Positions 15,065 to 22,902 are shown, counted from the first letter of the stretch. The stretch is DNA of 25,457 bases from DATBDM01 sp036269915 (GCA_036269915.1 DATBDM010000098.1:1-25457), one strand, 5' to 3'. The notes: generated by a model not told the origin, from the sequence alone. Program-made: numbers and translations.

Positions 15065-16113
15065 GCGCCGACGCCCGCAAGCTGACGATCTACCTCGGCG
15101 AGCGCCAGCGGGCGCGGGGCGCGTTCCTCGCCGACGCGCTCGTCGACGTCTACGCGCGCCACGAGCTGCGCACCAGCCTCGTGCTGCGCGGCGCGGAGGG
15201 CTTCGGCGCCCGCCACGGCTATCGCACCGACCGCCAGCTGACGCTGTCGGAGGACCTGCCGCTGGTCGCCGTCGCCGTCGACGAGACGCCGCGCGTTGAG
15301 GCGGCGCTGGCCGACGTGCGCGCGCTCGCCCCGCGTGGGCTGGTCACGGTCGAGCGCGCGCGGCTGGCGACGGCGCCGCTCGCCCTCCCGCCGGAGCTCG
15401 ACGGCCAGGTCAAGCTGACCGTCTACCTCGGGCGCCGCGAGCGCGCCGCCGGCCGGCCCGCGTTCGAGGCGGTGGTCGCCGTGCTGCGCCGGCACGGCGT
15501 CGCGGGCGCGACCGTGCTGCTCGGCGTCGACGGCACCGTGCGCGGGACGCGAGAGCGGGCGCGCTTCCTCGCCCGCAACGCGAACGTCCCACTGATGGTG
15601 ATCTCGGTCGGCGACGGCGCGCGGATCGCGGCCGCGCTCGCCGAGCTCGACGTGCTGCTCGCGCAGCCGCTGGCGACCCTCGAGCGCGTGCGCGTCTGCA
15701 GGCGCGACGGCGTCCGCCTCGCCACGCCCGAGCACGATCCGGTCGAGCCGATCGCCGGTCTGGATCAGCGACAGAAGCTGACCGTCTACGCGGGCGAGCA
15801 GAGCCGGCACGCGGGTGAGCCGCTCACACCTGGGCTGCTGCGCGCGCTGCGCCGCGAGGGGCTCGCCGGCGCCACCGTCCTACACGGGGTCTGGGGCTAC
15901 CACGGCGACCACGCGCCGCACGGGGACACCCTGTGGCAGCTGCGCCGCCGGGCGCCCGCGATGCTCGTGACCGTCGACAGGCCGGAGCGCTCGCGACGCG
16001 CGTTCGAGCTGATCGACGCGTGGACCGCCGAGACCGGGCTCGTAACGAGCGAGACGGTTCACGCCGCCGACGGCACCTCCGGCGCGTCGAGCGGGCGCAG
16101 CTCGTCCGCATAG
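15061..16113 (+). CDS. protein of three tandem DUF190 (PII-like) domains
   Basis: The 350-residue protein consists of three copies of the DUF190 domain (PF02641) in a row. Each begins with a near-identical strand: KLTIYLGERQR at 7-17, KLTVYLGRRER at 118-128 and KLTVYAGEQSR at 239-249. Each continues with a helix, a second strand (SLVLRGAEGFG, ATVLLGVDGTV, ATVLHGVWGYH) and a last strand LVAVAVDE, LMVISVGD or MLVTVDRP. DUF190 proteins normally have about 100-120 residues, share the PII fold and often sit beside crcB. PII-like proteins form trimers, so this chain could be a covalent trimer. It overlaps crcB2 at its start. Its last 18 residues, low in complexity, overlap the end of the convergent cupin gene by 55 bases. 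A ligand-sensing role for fluoride export is inferred. Confidence 0.9.
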   Translation: MSADARKLTIYLGERQRARGAFLADALVDVYARHELRTSLVLRGAEGFGARHGYRTDRQLTLSEDLPLVAVAVDETPRVEAALADVRALAPRGLVTVERARLATAPLALPPELDGQVKLTVYLGRRERAAGRPAFEAVVAVLRRHGVAGATVLLGVDGTVRGTRERARFLARNANVPLMVISVGDGARIAAALAELDVLLAQPLATLERVRVCRRDGVRLATPEHDPVEPIAGLDQRQKLTVYAGEQSRHAGEPLTPGLLRALRREGLAGATVLHGVWGYHGDHAPHGDTLWQLRRRAPAMLVTVDRPERSRRAFELIDAWTAETGLVTSETVHAADGTSGASSGRSSSA

Positions 16114-16592
16114 GAGACCGAGAGTCGGTGCAGCACGCCGTCGGGATCGACGCTGTACTGCCCGAGCCGCCACAGCGGCGGCGAGTAGGCGTGGATCGAG
16201 ATCGCGCGCGGCACCGCGCAGGTCAGCCGGTGGATGTGCGACGGCCCGAAGGCGAAGGCCCCGCCGGCCGTGTGCCGGTGGCGCCGCTCCGGACGCCCGA
16301 GGAGCAGCGCGTGCTCCTCGAGCTCGCCCTCCACGACGTGCACGGCGCCGCTCGAGGTGTCGTGGTCGTGCCAGCCGGTGTCGGCCTCGGGCAGCCAGAA
16401 CAGCGCCCAGACGTCGACGCTCGCGTCGCGGTGCAGCGCGGCGTAGGTGCGCGTGTCCGCGGTCGTGTCGAGCTGCGGCTCCCACACGTCCGCACGGGTG
16501 GCGACGCGGCTCGCGAGGGCCAGGAGCTCGTCGCGCTCCAGCGGCCGGTCGCCGCCCCCCGTGAGGCAACTCACGAGCTCGGCGATGGACAT
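16059..16592 (-). CDS. cysteine dioxygenase-like cupin
   Basis: The 177-residue protein, starting at the ATG at 16592, has the CDO form of the cupin motifs: GWHDHDTSSGAVHVVEGEL (73-91) with iron ligands H75 and H77, and GPSHIHRL (116-123) carrying the third histidine. SIHAYSPPL (132-140) contains a tyrosine like the one in the CDO active site. CDO-type enzymes add O2 to a thiol to give a sulfinate; the substrate may be cysteine, 3-mercaptopropionate or another thiol. Its start overlaps the stop of the amidohydrolase gene (TGATG), so both are under the LacI-type operators at 17493-17530. The persulfide dioxygenase gene across those operators supports thiol breakdown. The exact thiol cannot be read from the sequence. 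Confidence 0.82.
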   Translation of the reverse strand: MSIAELVSCLTGGGDRPLERDELLALASRVATRADVWEPQLDTTADTRTYAALHRDASVDVWALFWLPEADTGWHDHDTSSGAVHVVEGELEEHALLLGRPERRHRHTAGGAFAFGPSHIHRLTCAVPRAISIHAYSPPLWRLGQYSVDPDGVLHRLSVSYADELRPLDAPEVPSAA

Positions 16593-17485
16593 CACGTCGG
16601 AACCTCCTCGAGGACGGGGGCGAGCAATCGCCCGGGGTTGGTGGCGCCGAGCGCGTGGAGGGCGCTCGCGTCCAGCGCCGGCGGCACCGGCGCGGCGTAG
16701 GGCCGGTCGGAGCCCTGGCAGACGACGTCGACGCCGAGCACGCGGATCACGGCGTCGATCGCGCGGGTGCCGTAGGTGGACGTCTCGACGAAGGTCAGCG
16801 GGTCGACCGCATGGTCGCGGCCCCCGCGCGCGCGGTGGCGCTCGCCGTGCAGCGGGCCCAGGCCGGCCAGCGCGGCGAAGCAGACGCGCAGCTCGGGGAA
16901 GCGCGCGCGCCCACCGTCCGCCCACGCCCACCAGGCAGCGTGCAGCTGCGCGACGTAGGGCACGAGCGGCGCCCACCAGCCGGGGCGGTCCGCGGACACG
17001 CCGCCCGCCGGGCCGGGGTGGACGAGCAGCGGGCGCCGCGCGGCTTCGAGCGTCGTGAGCAGCGGCGCCAGGCGGTCGAGCGCGCGAGGCGCGGCGAGCC
17101 GGTCGGCGGCCAGCTCGAGCCCGATCGCCCCGGCGTCGAGCGCCTCCCGCAGCGCTTCCGGCCCAGTCGGCGCGGCCCACGCCCGGAACGGCGCGGGGAG
17201 CGCGAGCGCGCCCTCGAGCCATGCGCCGGCCAGTGCCTCGGCTTCCTCCGCGGGCAGCCGGTCGATGCCGAGCGCCGCCGACGGCGCGACGCAGACGAGG
17301 TCGAGCCCTTCTGCCAGCGCCTGCTCCGCCCGCACGTCGACGTCGTGGGCGGTGGGCTCGACCGGGAACGGGGGCTCGCCGGCCAACTCGAGTGTCCAGC
17401 CGTCCAGTCGCGGCGGGCGGCGGCGCGCGCGCAGGGCGCCGAGGAACGGCGCGGGCCACAGGTGCTGGTGCACATCGATCGGCAT
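16592..17485 (-). CDS. amidohydrolase-2 family metal-dependent hydrolase
   Basis: From ATG 17485 the protein has 297 residues. It starts with the metal-binding MPIDVHQHLWP (H6 and H8), and has LLVHPGPAGG in mid-protein and CQGSDRPYA near the end, the His and Asp of the TIM-barrel amidohydrolase site. PF04909 members hydrolyse C-N bonds or decarboxylate small acids; the substrate here is unknown. The open frame reaches upstream to 17518, but those codons lie in the operator array, so 17485 is preferred. There is no ribosome site before it, so the mRNA is probably leaderless. It is the first gene of a two-gene operon with the cysteine-dioxygenase-like cupin. Confidence 0.78.
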   Translation of the reverse strand: MPIDVHQHLWPAPFLGALRARRRPPRLDGWTLELAGEPPFPVEPTAHDVDVRAEQALAEGLDLVCVAPSAALGIDRLPAEEAEALAGAWLEGALALPAPFRAWAAPTGPEALREALDAGAIGLELAADRLAAPRALDRLAPLLTTLEAARRPLLVHPGPAGGVSADRPGWWAPLVPYVAQLHAAWWAWADGGRARFPELRVCFAALAGLGPLHGERHRARGGRDHAVDPLTFVETSTYGTRAIDAVIRVLGVDVVCQGSDRPYAAPVPPALDASALHALGATNPGRLLAPVLEEVPT

Positions 17486-17492
17486 GGGAATT

Positions 17493-17530
17493 TGAACCGG
17501 TTCACTGAATCGATTCACTGAACCGGTTCA
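17493..17530. promoter_or_regulatory. array of three LacI-type operators
   Basis: Three 12-bp perfect palindromes stand one base apart: TGAACCGGTTCA (17493-17504), TGAATCGATTCA (17506-17517) and TGAACCGGTTCA (17519-17530). The centre-CG form TGAA-N4-TTCA is typical for LacI-family repressors. The period is 13 bp, and the array covers the whole promoter of the amidohydrolase gene, ending 68 bases before the divergent lacI-type gene. Confidence 0.85.
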
Positions 17531-17598
17531 AGCCTAGCGCTCCGGCGCCCGTCCGTCGACCTCTCCTCAGCATCGCCCCGAGCCGGTACGGTTGGCCT

Positions 17599-18630
17599 GT
17601 GGCCTCGCGGAGACGTGTCACGATCAAGGACGTCGCCGCCGCCACGGGGCTGTCGCCCGCAGCCGTGTCCTACGCCCTTCGCGGCGTGCAGACCTCGCCC
17701 GACACCCAGGAGCGGGTGCGCCGCGCCGCCGACGAGCTGGGCTACACCGGCAACGCGATCGCGCGGGCCCTGGCGCGCGGGCAGACCGGCCTCGTCGGCG
17801 TACTGGCCGGGTCGCTCGAGGATCTCGGGGAGCAGCGGTTCGTCGAGCTGCTGGGCCGCGAGCTCGCCACGCACGACCTGCGTATGGTGATCGCCGACGC
17901 GGGCGGGGAGCCCGAGCGCGAGCGCCGGCTCGCGCGCCAGCTGGCCGAGCAACTGGTGGACGGGCTCGTGATCTCGCCGCTCGATCCCTCCGACGGCTCG
18001 TGGGCCGACATCGGCGTCGCGCTCCCCGTCGTCGCCGTCGGCGACGCGCTCGCGGGCCCGACCGCGGGCGAGGTGCTGTTCGACAACGCGGCCGGGGTGT
18101 CGCTCGTGCTCGAGCACCTGCATCGCCTCGGCCACCGGCGGGTCGCCGTGCTCACCCCGAGCCGGCCGTCGACGCCCGACCGCCCCGCCGAGCGCGTCGT
18201 CGCGGAGGTCTGCGCGCGGCTGGGCATCGACGCCACCGTCGTGAACTCGCACCACTCGATCGAGGAGGCCACGCGCACGGCCGCGTCGCTGCTCGCGGAC
18301 GACCCGCGTCCGACCGCGGTCTTCTGCCTGTCGGACTCGATCGCGTGCGGCGTCTACGCGGCGGCGGCCGCCGCCGGCCTGTCGATCCCCGACGAGCTCT
18401 CGGTCGCCGGCTACGACGACCATCCGATCGCCGGCGTCGTCGCCCCCGCGCTCACCAGCGTCGACTGGGGCATGCCCGCCGTCGCCGCGGCCGCCAGCGG
18501 GCTGCTCGCGGCCGCCGTCGCTGGGCACCCGCGTCGTGGCGCCCGCGCACACGTGCGCGTGACGCCGGAGCTGATCGAACGCGCCTCGACCGCACGACTG
18601 GCGCGCACGCGAGAGAGGAGCACCGCATGA
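17599..18630 (+). CDS. LacI-family transcriptional repressor
   Basis: GTG 17599 starts a 343-residue regulator. The helix-turn-helix and hinge (7-60) read VTIKDVAAATGLSPAAVSYAL and RRAADELGYTGNAIARAL. A periplasmic-binding-protein-like ligand domain follows (about 62-330), with LVGVLAGS, DGLVISPLD, GHRRVAVLTP and the late SVAGYDDHPIAGVVAPALTSV. LacI-type repressors dissociate from DNA on binding a small molecule, usually a sugar or related metabolite. Three matching operators lie 68 bases upstream. They should control the divergent amidohydrolase/cupin operon and probably this gene, together with the persulfide dioxygenase gene that overlaps its stop (ATGA). The effector is unknown, but the regulon suggests a sulfur compound. 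Confidence 0.92.
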   Translation: MASRRRVTIKDVAAATGLSPAAVSYALRGVQTSPDTQERVRRAADELGYTGNAIARALARGQTGLVGVLAGSLEDLGEQRFVELLGRELATHDLRMVIADAGGEPERERRLARQLAEQLVDGLVISPLDPSDGSWADIGVALPVVAVGDALAGPTAGEVLFDNAAGVSLVLEHLHRLGHRRVAVLTPSRPSTPDRPAERVVAEVCARLGIDATVVNSHHSIEEATRTAASLLADDPRPTAVFCLSDSIACGVYAAAAAAGLSIPDELSVAGYDDHPIAGVVAPALTSVDWGMPAVAAAASGLLAAAVAGHPRRGARAHVRVTPELIERASTARLARTRERSTA

Positions 18631-19997
18631 TCTTCCGCCAGCTCACCCACGACGACCTCGGCTGCGCCAGCTACCTGATCGGCGACGAGGACGCGGGCGT
18701 CGCGGCCATCGTCGACCCCCGCCTGGACATCGACGAGTACCTGCACCTCGCGCGCTATCTCGGGGTCCTGATCGAGCACGTCCTCGAGACGCACACGCAC
18801 GCCGACCACGTCTCGGGTCACGGGCGCCTCGCCGCGGCGACCGGCGCGACGATCCACATCCATCGCGAGGCGGCGGCGGAGTACCCGCACGAGCCGTTCG
18901 ACGACGGCTGGGAGCTCGAGCTCGGCACCCTCGTGGTCCGCGCCATGCACACGCCCGGCCACCGCCCCGAGCACACGGCGTTCGCGCTGATCGACACCGC
19001 GCGGGGAGAAGAGCCGTGGGCCGTGCTCGGCGGCGACTCCCTGTTCGTCGGCGACATCGCGCGGCCCGACCTCGCGGTCGACAAGCAGGACGGCGCGCGC
19101 GGGATCTTCCGCTCGCTCCACGACCGCCTCCTCTCGCTGCCCGACACCTGCGAGCTGTGGCCCGGGCATCTCGGCGGCTCGATGTGCGGCGGACCGGGGA
19201 TGGATCTCAAGGTCGCGTCGACGATCGGCTTCGAGCGCGCCCACCAGGAGCTGCTGGCGATCGACGACGAGGACGAGTTCGTCGCGCGCTCGATCGCCTC
19301 CCTCGGCCCACAGCCGCCGAACTTCCAGAACATCGTCGCGCTCAACCGCGGGGCGCTGCTGCGCGAGGTCGTCGACGCGCACCCGCTGACCGCCCGCCAG
19401 GTGGAGCTTGCCCGTGGCGACGGTGCGCTGCTCGTCGACGTGCGCACCGAGCTGCAGTTCGACGAGGCCCACGTGCCGGGCGCGGTGTGCATCCCGACGC
19501 GCCGGGCCGGCTTCGGCTCCAAGCTGGCCTGGCTCGCACGCCCCGGTCAGCCGCTCGTGTTCATCGGGCGCGACGACGACGACGCCCGTGCGGCGACCGA
19601 CCTCGCCGCCGCGGTCGGGCTGCGCACGATCGGGGGCTACCTGGCCGGAGGCATGACGGCATGGCGCGAGGACGGCCGCGACGTGGAGCGCGTGACCCGC
19701 ATGACCGTCCCCGAGCTGCACGCGCGCCGCGACGGCGTGCAGCTGCTCGACGTGCGCGAGCGCAGCGAGTGGGACGCCGGGCGCATCCCCGGCTCGGCCC
19801 ACGTGCCCTACCACGACATCGACGGACTCCCCGACGGCATCGACCCGGCACGCCCGGTCGCGGCCATCTGCGCCTCGGGCCAGCGGGCCGCGGTCGCCGC
19901 GAGCCTGCTCCAGCGCGCGGGCGCGCGCGCGGTCGTGCATGTCGTCGACGGCGGCGTCGGTCGCTGGCAGCGCGAGGGCTGGCCGATCGAGGCCTAG
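18627..19997 (+). CDS. CstB-like persulfide dioxygenase with pseudo-rhodanese and rhodanese domains
   Basis: The 456-residue protein has three domains. Residues 1-250 are a metallo-beta-lactamase fold of the persulfide dioxygenase type, with THTHADH (55-61), H112, GDSLFVGD (136-143) and PGHLGGSMCGG (179-189). Residues 255-350 are a rhodanese fold whose active loop (FIGRDDDDA, 312-320) lacks the cysteine. Residues 358-456 are a second rhodanese with the active loop CASGQRA (C415). This MBL, pseudo-rhodanese, rhodanese order is that of CstB, which oxidises persulfides to sulfite and makes thiosulfate. Here it is coupled to a LacI-type gene instead of a CstR repressor. The ATG overlaps the lacI stop and follows GAGAGAGGAG. 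Its stop shares the CTAG at 19994-19997 with the convergent gene. Confidence 0.9.
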   Translation: MIFRQLTHDDLGCASYLIGDEDAGVAAIVDPRLDIDEYLHLARYLGVLIEHVLETHTHADHVSGHGRLAAATGATIHIHREAAAEYPHEPFDDGWELELGTLVVRAMHTPGHRPEHTAFALIDTARGEEPWAVLGGDSLFVGDIARPDLAVDKQDGARGIFRSLHDRLLSLPDTCELWPGHLGGSMCGGPGMDLKVASTIGFERAHQELLAIDDEDEFVARSIASLGPQPPNFQNIVALNRGALLREVVDAHPLTARQVELARGDGALLVDVRTELQFDEAHVPGAVCIPTRRAGFGSKLAWLARPGQPLVFIGRDDDDARAATDLAAAVGLRTIGGYLAGGMTAWREDGRDVERVTRMTVPELHARRDGVQLLDVRERSEWDAGRIPGSAHVPYHDIDGLPDGIDPARPVAAICASGQRAAVAASLLQRAGARAVVHVVDGGVGRWQREGWPIEA

Positions 19998-20584
19998 GTC
20001 CGAGCCGTCGCCTGCTGCGCCCGCCATGCGGCGCCGATCTGCTCGATCATCCGCGGGTAGACGATCAGGTGGCGGAACGGGGCGATCGCGCCCATGTAGG
20101 CCTCGCCGACCAGGCCGTTGGGCTTGACCAGCACCGCCATCTGACCGTGGTGTCCGGCGGCGTCGCGGACCCAGCCGAGGTGCAGCACGCCGTGCATCGT
20201 CCCGTTGGCGATCTCGGCCGCGAACTCGTCGTCGGTCAGGTAGAGCGGGCGGAACGGGAGGCGATCGAACTCCGGCCCGCGGTCGCCGTCGCGCAGGTCG
20301 GGCGGCAGCCGGTCGCGCAGCGTCGGGACGCGGGTGCCGACCCCCGCTCCGGCGTCGTCCAAGCCGAGCAGGGCGCCGAGCTTCCAGCGGACCGCGAAGA
20401 GCGTGCGCGTCAGGATTGACGCGCCTTGCGCGGGATCGCCCGCTGCGAAGCCCCGTACCAGCAGGCCGAAGTCGTCCGGGCCGCCGGGCGTCGGCAGCGC
20501 CCAGACGTCCTCGAGCCGGAAGTCCGGTGCCAGCGCGTGGATCCGCCAGGGCCGGGAGGTGTGCTCGCTGTCGGGGAGTCTCAT
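19994..20584 (-). CDS. DUF2867-family protein
   Basis: The ATG at 20584, six bases behind GAGGTC, starts a 196-residue protein; an in-frame start 18 bases upstream lacks that spacing. The sequence matches the DUF2867 pattern: RPWRIHALAPDFRLEDVWALPTPGG at the N-terminus, SILTRTLFAVRWKLGALLGLD in the middle and a C-terminal half with DEFAAEIANGTMHGVLHLGW and GEAYMGAIAPFRHLIVYP. These domains have a START-like look and often occur with redox or lipid genes, but no activity is established that I can name. It is divergent from a TetR gene, and both share two identical operators, so it is the likely target of that regulator. Confidence 0.75.
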   Translation of the reverse strand: MRLPDSEHTSRPWRIHALAPDFRLEDVWALPTPGGPDDFGLLVRGFAAGDPAQGASILTRTLFAVRWKLGALLGLDDAGAGVGTRVPTLRDRLPPDLRDGDRGPEFDRLPFRPLYLTDDEFAAEIANGTMHGVLHLGWVRDAAGHHGQMAVLVKPNGLVGEAYMGAIAPFRHLIVYPRMIEQIGAAWRAQQATART

Positions 20585-20600
20585 CGGATGACCTCGATCC

Positions 20601-20658
20601 ATACGGTGGCGTATCGATCGTTGCAGTCTCCTTCGCGGCTGTCAATACGGTGGCGTAT
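20601..20658. promoter_or_regulatory. two TetR-type operators around divergent promoters
   Basis: ATACGGTGGCGTAT occurs twice, at 20601-20614 and 20645-20658, with ATACG/CGTAT arms. The centres are 44 bp apart, about four helical turns. On the minus strand a consensus -35 TTGACA (20645-20640) and a weak -10 AACGAT (20622-20617) lie 17 bases apart, bracketed by the two sites. On the plus strand TAGATT (20658-20663) is a -10 placed to give a leaderless TetR message. Confidence 0.8.
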
Positions 20659-20670
20659 AGATTGTGCGGG

Positions 20671-21231
20671 GTGGCGAAGGTCAGGACTCCCCGCGGCGCA
20701 TGGGTCGAGGCGGCATTGCGGGCGCTTGCCGCCGGCGGACCGGACGCCGTCCGGGTCGAGCCGCTGGCGAAGGAGCTCGGCGTCACGAAGGGCGGCTTCT
20801 ACTGGCATTTCGACGACCGGCAGGCGCTGCTCGAGGAGATGCTCGACACCTGGGAGCGAGTGAGCATCGACGAGCCGATCGAGCGCGTCGAGCGCAGGGG
20901 CGGCGACGCGCGCGACAGGCTCCGCCGCCTGTTCGCACTCGCCTCCGCGGGGGATGAGCTGGCGCGGCTGGTGCTGCGGACCGACCTCGCCGTCCGCGAC
21001 TGGGCCAGGCGCGCCCCGGCTGTCGCCGCCCGCCTGCAGCGGGTCGACAACCGCCGGATGGAGTACCTGCGCTCGCTGTTCGCCGGCTTCTGCTCCGACG
21101 CGGACGAGGTGGAGGCCCGCGGCCTCGTGACCATGTCGCTGTTCGTCGGCAACCACTTCGTCGCCGCCGATCACGGTGAGCGCAGCCGGGCCGACGTGGT
21201 CGAGCTGGCGCTGGAGCGCCTGCTCGCCTAG
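20671..21231 (+). CDS. TetR-family transcriptional regulator
   Basis: GTG 20671 starts a 186-residue protein with the TetR helix-turn-helix in residues 10-58: AALRALAAGGPDAVRVEPLA followed by ELGVTKGGFYWHFDDRQALLEEML. The C-terminal ligand domain is helical and has no signature that reveals the effector. There is no clear ribosome site, but a -10 TAGATT ends seven bases before the GTG, so the message is probably leaderless. The two 14-bp operators upstream overlap this promoter and that of the divergent DUF2867 gene. Self-repression plus control of that gene is the simplest reading. Confidence 0.88.
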   Translation: MAKVRTPRGAWVEAALRALAAGGPDAVRVEPLAKELGVTKGGFYWHFDDRQALLEEMLDTWERVSIDEPIERVERRGGDARDRLRRLFALASAGDELARLVLRTDLAVRDWARRAPAVAARLQRVDNRRMEYLRSLFAGFCSDADEVEARGLVTMSLFVGNHFVAADHGERSRADVVELALERLLA

Positions 21232-21265
21232 GGCGATGCGGGCGCCTGGGCCGACGCCCAGATGC

Positions 21266-22075
21266 TCAGTGCGTGATCCGGACCAGCTTGATCTGCTCGT
21301 GGTTGCCGCGCACGGTGTGCTCCCACACGTCGCCCACCCCCGCCACGTACCACTTGCGCTCGGCGACGCCCGGGTCCAGCTTGGGCGCCGTCTCGACGGT
21401 CAGCAGCGTGTGCTTGAACGATCCCGCGGGGACCTTCACCGCTCCGCCGCCGCCGAGAACGCGGGCCTGGTCGAGCGCGAAGCCCGGGTAGTACTCCTGC
21501 CGGTATTGGTCGTCCCGGCGCGGGTGCGCGGGCATGATGATGCCGGGCTGAGCGCCGTTGACGCCGCCCTGCCAGGAGTCGTCGGCCTTCACGAAGCGCC
21601 CGTGATGGAGCTCGCGCGCGAGCTCTCCCATGTACCAGACGTTGCCGGCCTTGTCCTGCGCGTACCAGTCGAAGGTGCGCTCGATCGCGTGCCCGTGTGA
21701 GGAGACGGTGTCGCGTACGACCGTGCTCCGCACCCCCATGATCCGCTTGTGCCGGTGCGTGACGACCATGTCGTCGCGCTGTGGCGTGGTGCCGTCCTCG
21801 GCCACGCCGCGGTAGTGGAAGCCGGTCCCCGGCTTCAGCGGGAACCACGTGTTGTCGATCACGGCGACGAAGTTCGCGGGGTCGATCCTCGGCCGGTAGG
21901 GGCCGTGGATCGGCGCCAGGCGATCCGGGGGCGCGGACCTGGAGGTCGTCGCGTGCGCGGAGCCCTCGCTGCCCCCCAGGCCGCCGACTCCGAGCGCGGC
22001 CACTGCCGCGATCGGCATCGCCGCGAGCCATCGTCGCGCTCTGCCGAGGTCTATCGGGCTGACTCGCTCGAGCAT
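21266..22075 (-). CDS. conserved secreted protein of unknown function
   Basis: The ATG at 22075 lies eight bases behind GGAGG; an in-frame ATG at 22090 is possible. The 269-residue product has an N-terminal hydrophobic segment (about 15-35) ending in a Gly/Ser/Ala-rich stretch, which looks like a signal peptide or anchor. The rest is a single extracytoplasmic domain with DNTWFPLKPGTGFHYRG, ERTFDWYAQDKAGNVWYMGE, QEYYPGFALDQA and the end KWYVAGVGDVWEH. The repeated strands with aromatic residues suggest a beta-sheet sandwich. Proteins of this pattern are common in actinobacteria as conserved hypotheticals, and I know no function. It lies 91 bases downstream of the MgtC gene on the same strand. 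Confidence 0.65.
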   Translation of the reverse strand: MLERVSPIDLGRARRWLAAMPIAAVAALGVGGLGGSEGSAHATTSRSAPPDRLAPIHGPYRPRIDPANFVAVIDNTWFPLKPGTGFHYRGVAEDGTTPQRDDMVVTHRHKRIMGVRSTVVRDTVSSHGHAIERTFDWYAQDKAGNVWYMGELARELHHGRFVKADDSWQGGVNGAQPGIIMPAHPRRDDQYRQEYYPGFALDQARVLGGGGAVKVPAGSFKHTLLTVETAPKLDPGVAERKWYVAGVGDVWEHTVRGNHEQIKLVRITH

Positions 22076-22166
22076 TCCTGTCGCCTCCATCACGGATCGT
22101 CGGGCGCCCGACGCTACGGCCGGCACCTTGAGAGGACGTTGAACCCGCCGCGGCGTCCAGGAGCCG

Positions 22167-22886
22167 CTACGGCTGTGTGTCGGTGGATGCGCTGCGGTAG
22201 TGCGGGGTCCTGCGCACGGAGCAGCGATCGACCTCGGGCAGCGCTTCCACCGCGCTCGTCACGCTCTCCAGGTCGTCCGGGTCGCGTACGCGCACGTCGA
22301 CCGCGACCGAGCGCGTGGATCCCCCGTTCGAGTCGGCGATGCTGAGGTCGTCGAGCTCCGCCCCGGCCTCTCGGATCGCATCGAACAGAGGACCCATCGT
22401 GCCGTGCCCCCTCTGGTACTCGACGTCGATGGTGCGAAGTGGAGTGGCAAATGGGCTGAGCAGCCGTGTGCTCAGCGGCCGCAGCGCGATCAGCACGAGC
22501 AGGGTGACCGTCGCGCCGGCCGCGGCCAGCCACCACAGGCCGGCCCCGGCGGCCAGGCCGAGTGCGGCGCTGATCCAGAGCGCCGCGGCGGTCGTGATCC
22601 CGCGCACGGAGCCGCGGTCGTGGATGATCGCACCGGCGCCGATGAAGCCGATTCCGGACGCTATCTGTGCGGCGACACGCATCGGGTCCACGTTCGGACC
22701 GCGAGCAAGCTCCGGGAATCCGTAAGCGCCCGCCAACGTGAAGACCGCGGCACCTGCGGCGACAAGCGCGTGTGTTCGCATCCCCGCGAGCTGGTTGCGC
22801 GATTCGCGCTCGAGCCCGATCAGCGCGCCGCAGCCGGTGGCAGCACCGATTCGCAGAAACGCGTCCGCCGCATCGAGCGTGGGCAT
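22167..22886 (-). CDS. mgtC: MgtC/SapB-family membrane protein
   Basis: The 239-residue protein has the conserved N-terminal membrane domain of MgtC: GALIGLERESRNQLAGMRTHALV (20-42), GIGFIGAGAII (78-88) and RGITTAAALWISAALGLAAG (95-114). A soluble ACT-like domain follows (about 148-239). MgtC modulates magnesium homeostasis and F-type ATPase activity in pathogens; in environmental bacteria its role is less clear. GAGGAA lies upstream of the ATG at 22886. No M-box leader is seen; there is only a short hairpin. Confidence 0.88.
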   Translation of the reverse strand: MPTLDAADAFLRIGAATGCGALIGLERESRNQLAGMRTHALVAAGAAVFTLAGAYGFPELARGPNVDPMRVAAQIASGIGFIGAGAIIHDRGSVRGITTAAALWISAALGLAAGAGLWWLAAAGATVTLLVLIALRPLSTRLLSPFATPLRTIDVEYQRGHGTMGPLFDAIREAGAELDDLSIADSNGGSTRSVAVDVRVRDPDDLESVTSAVEALPEVDRCSVRRTPHYRSASTDTQP

Positions 22887-22902
22887 CGAACGTTCCTCAG
22901 CG

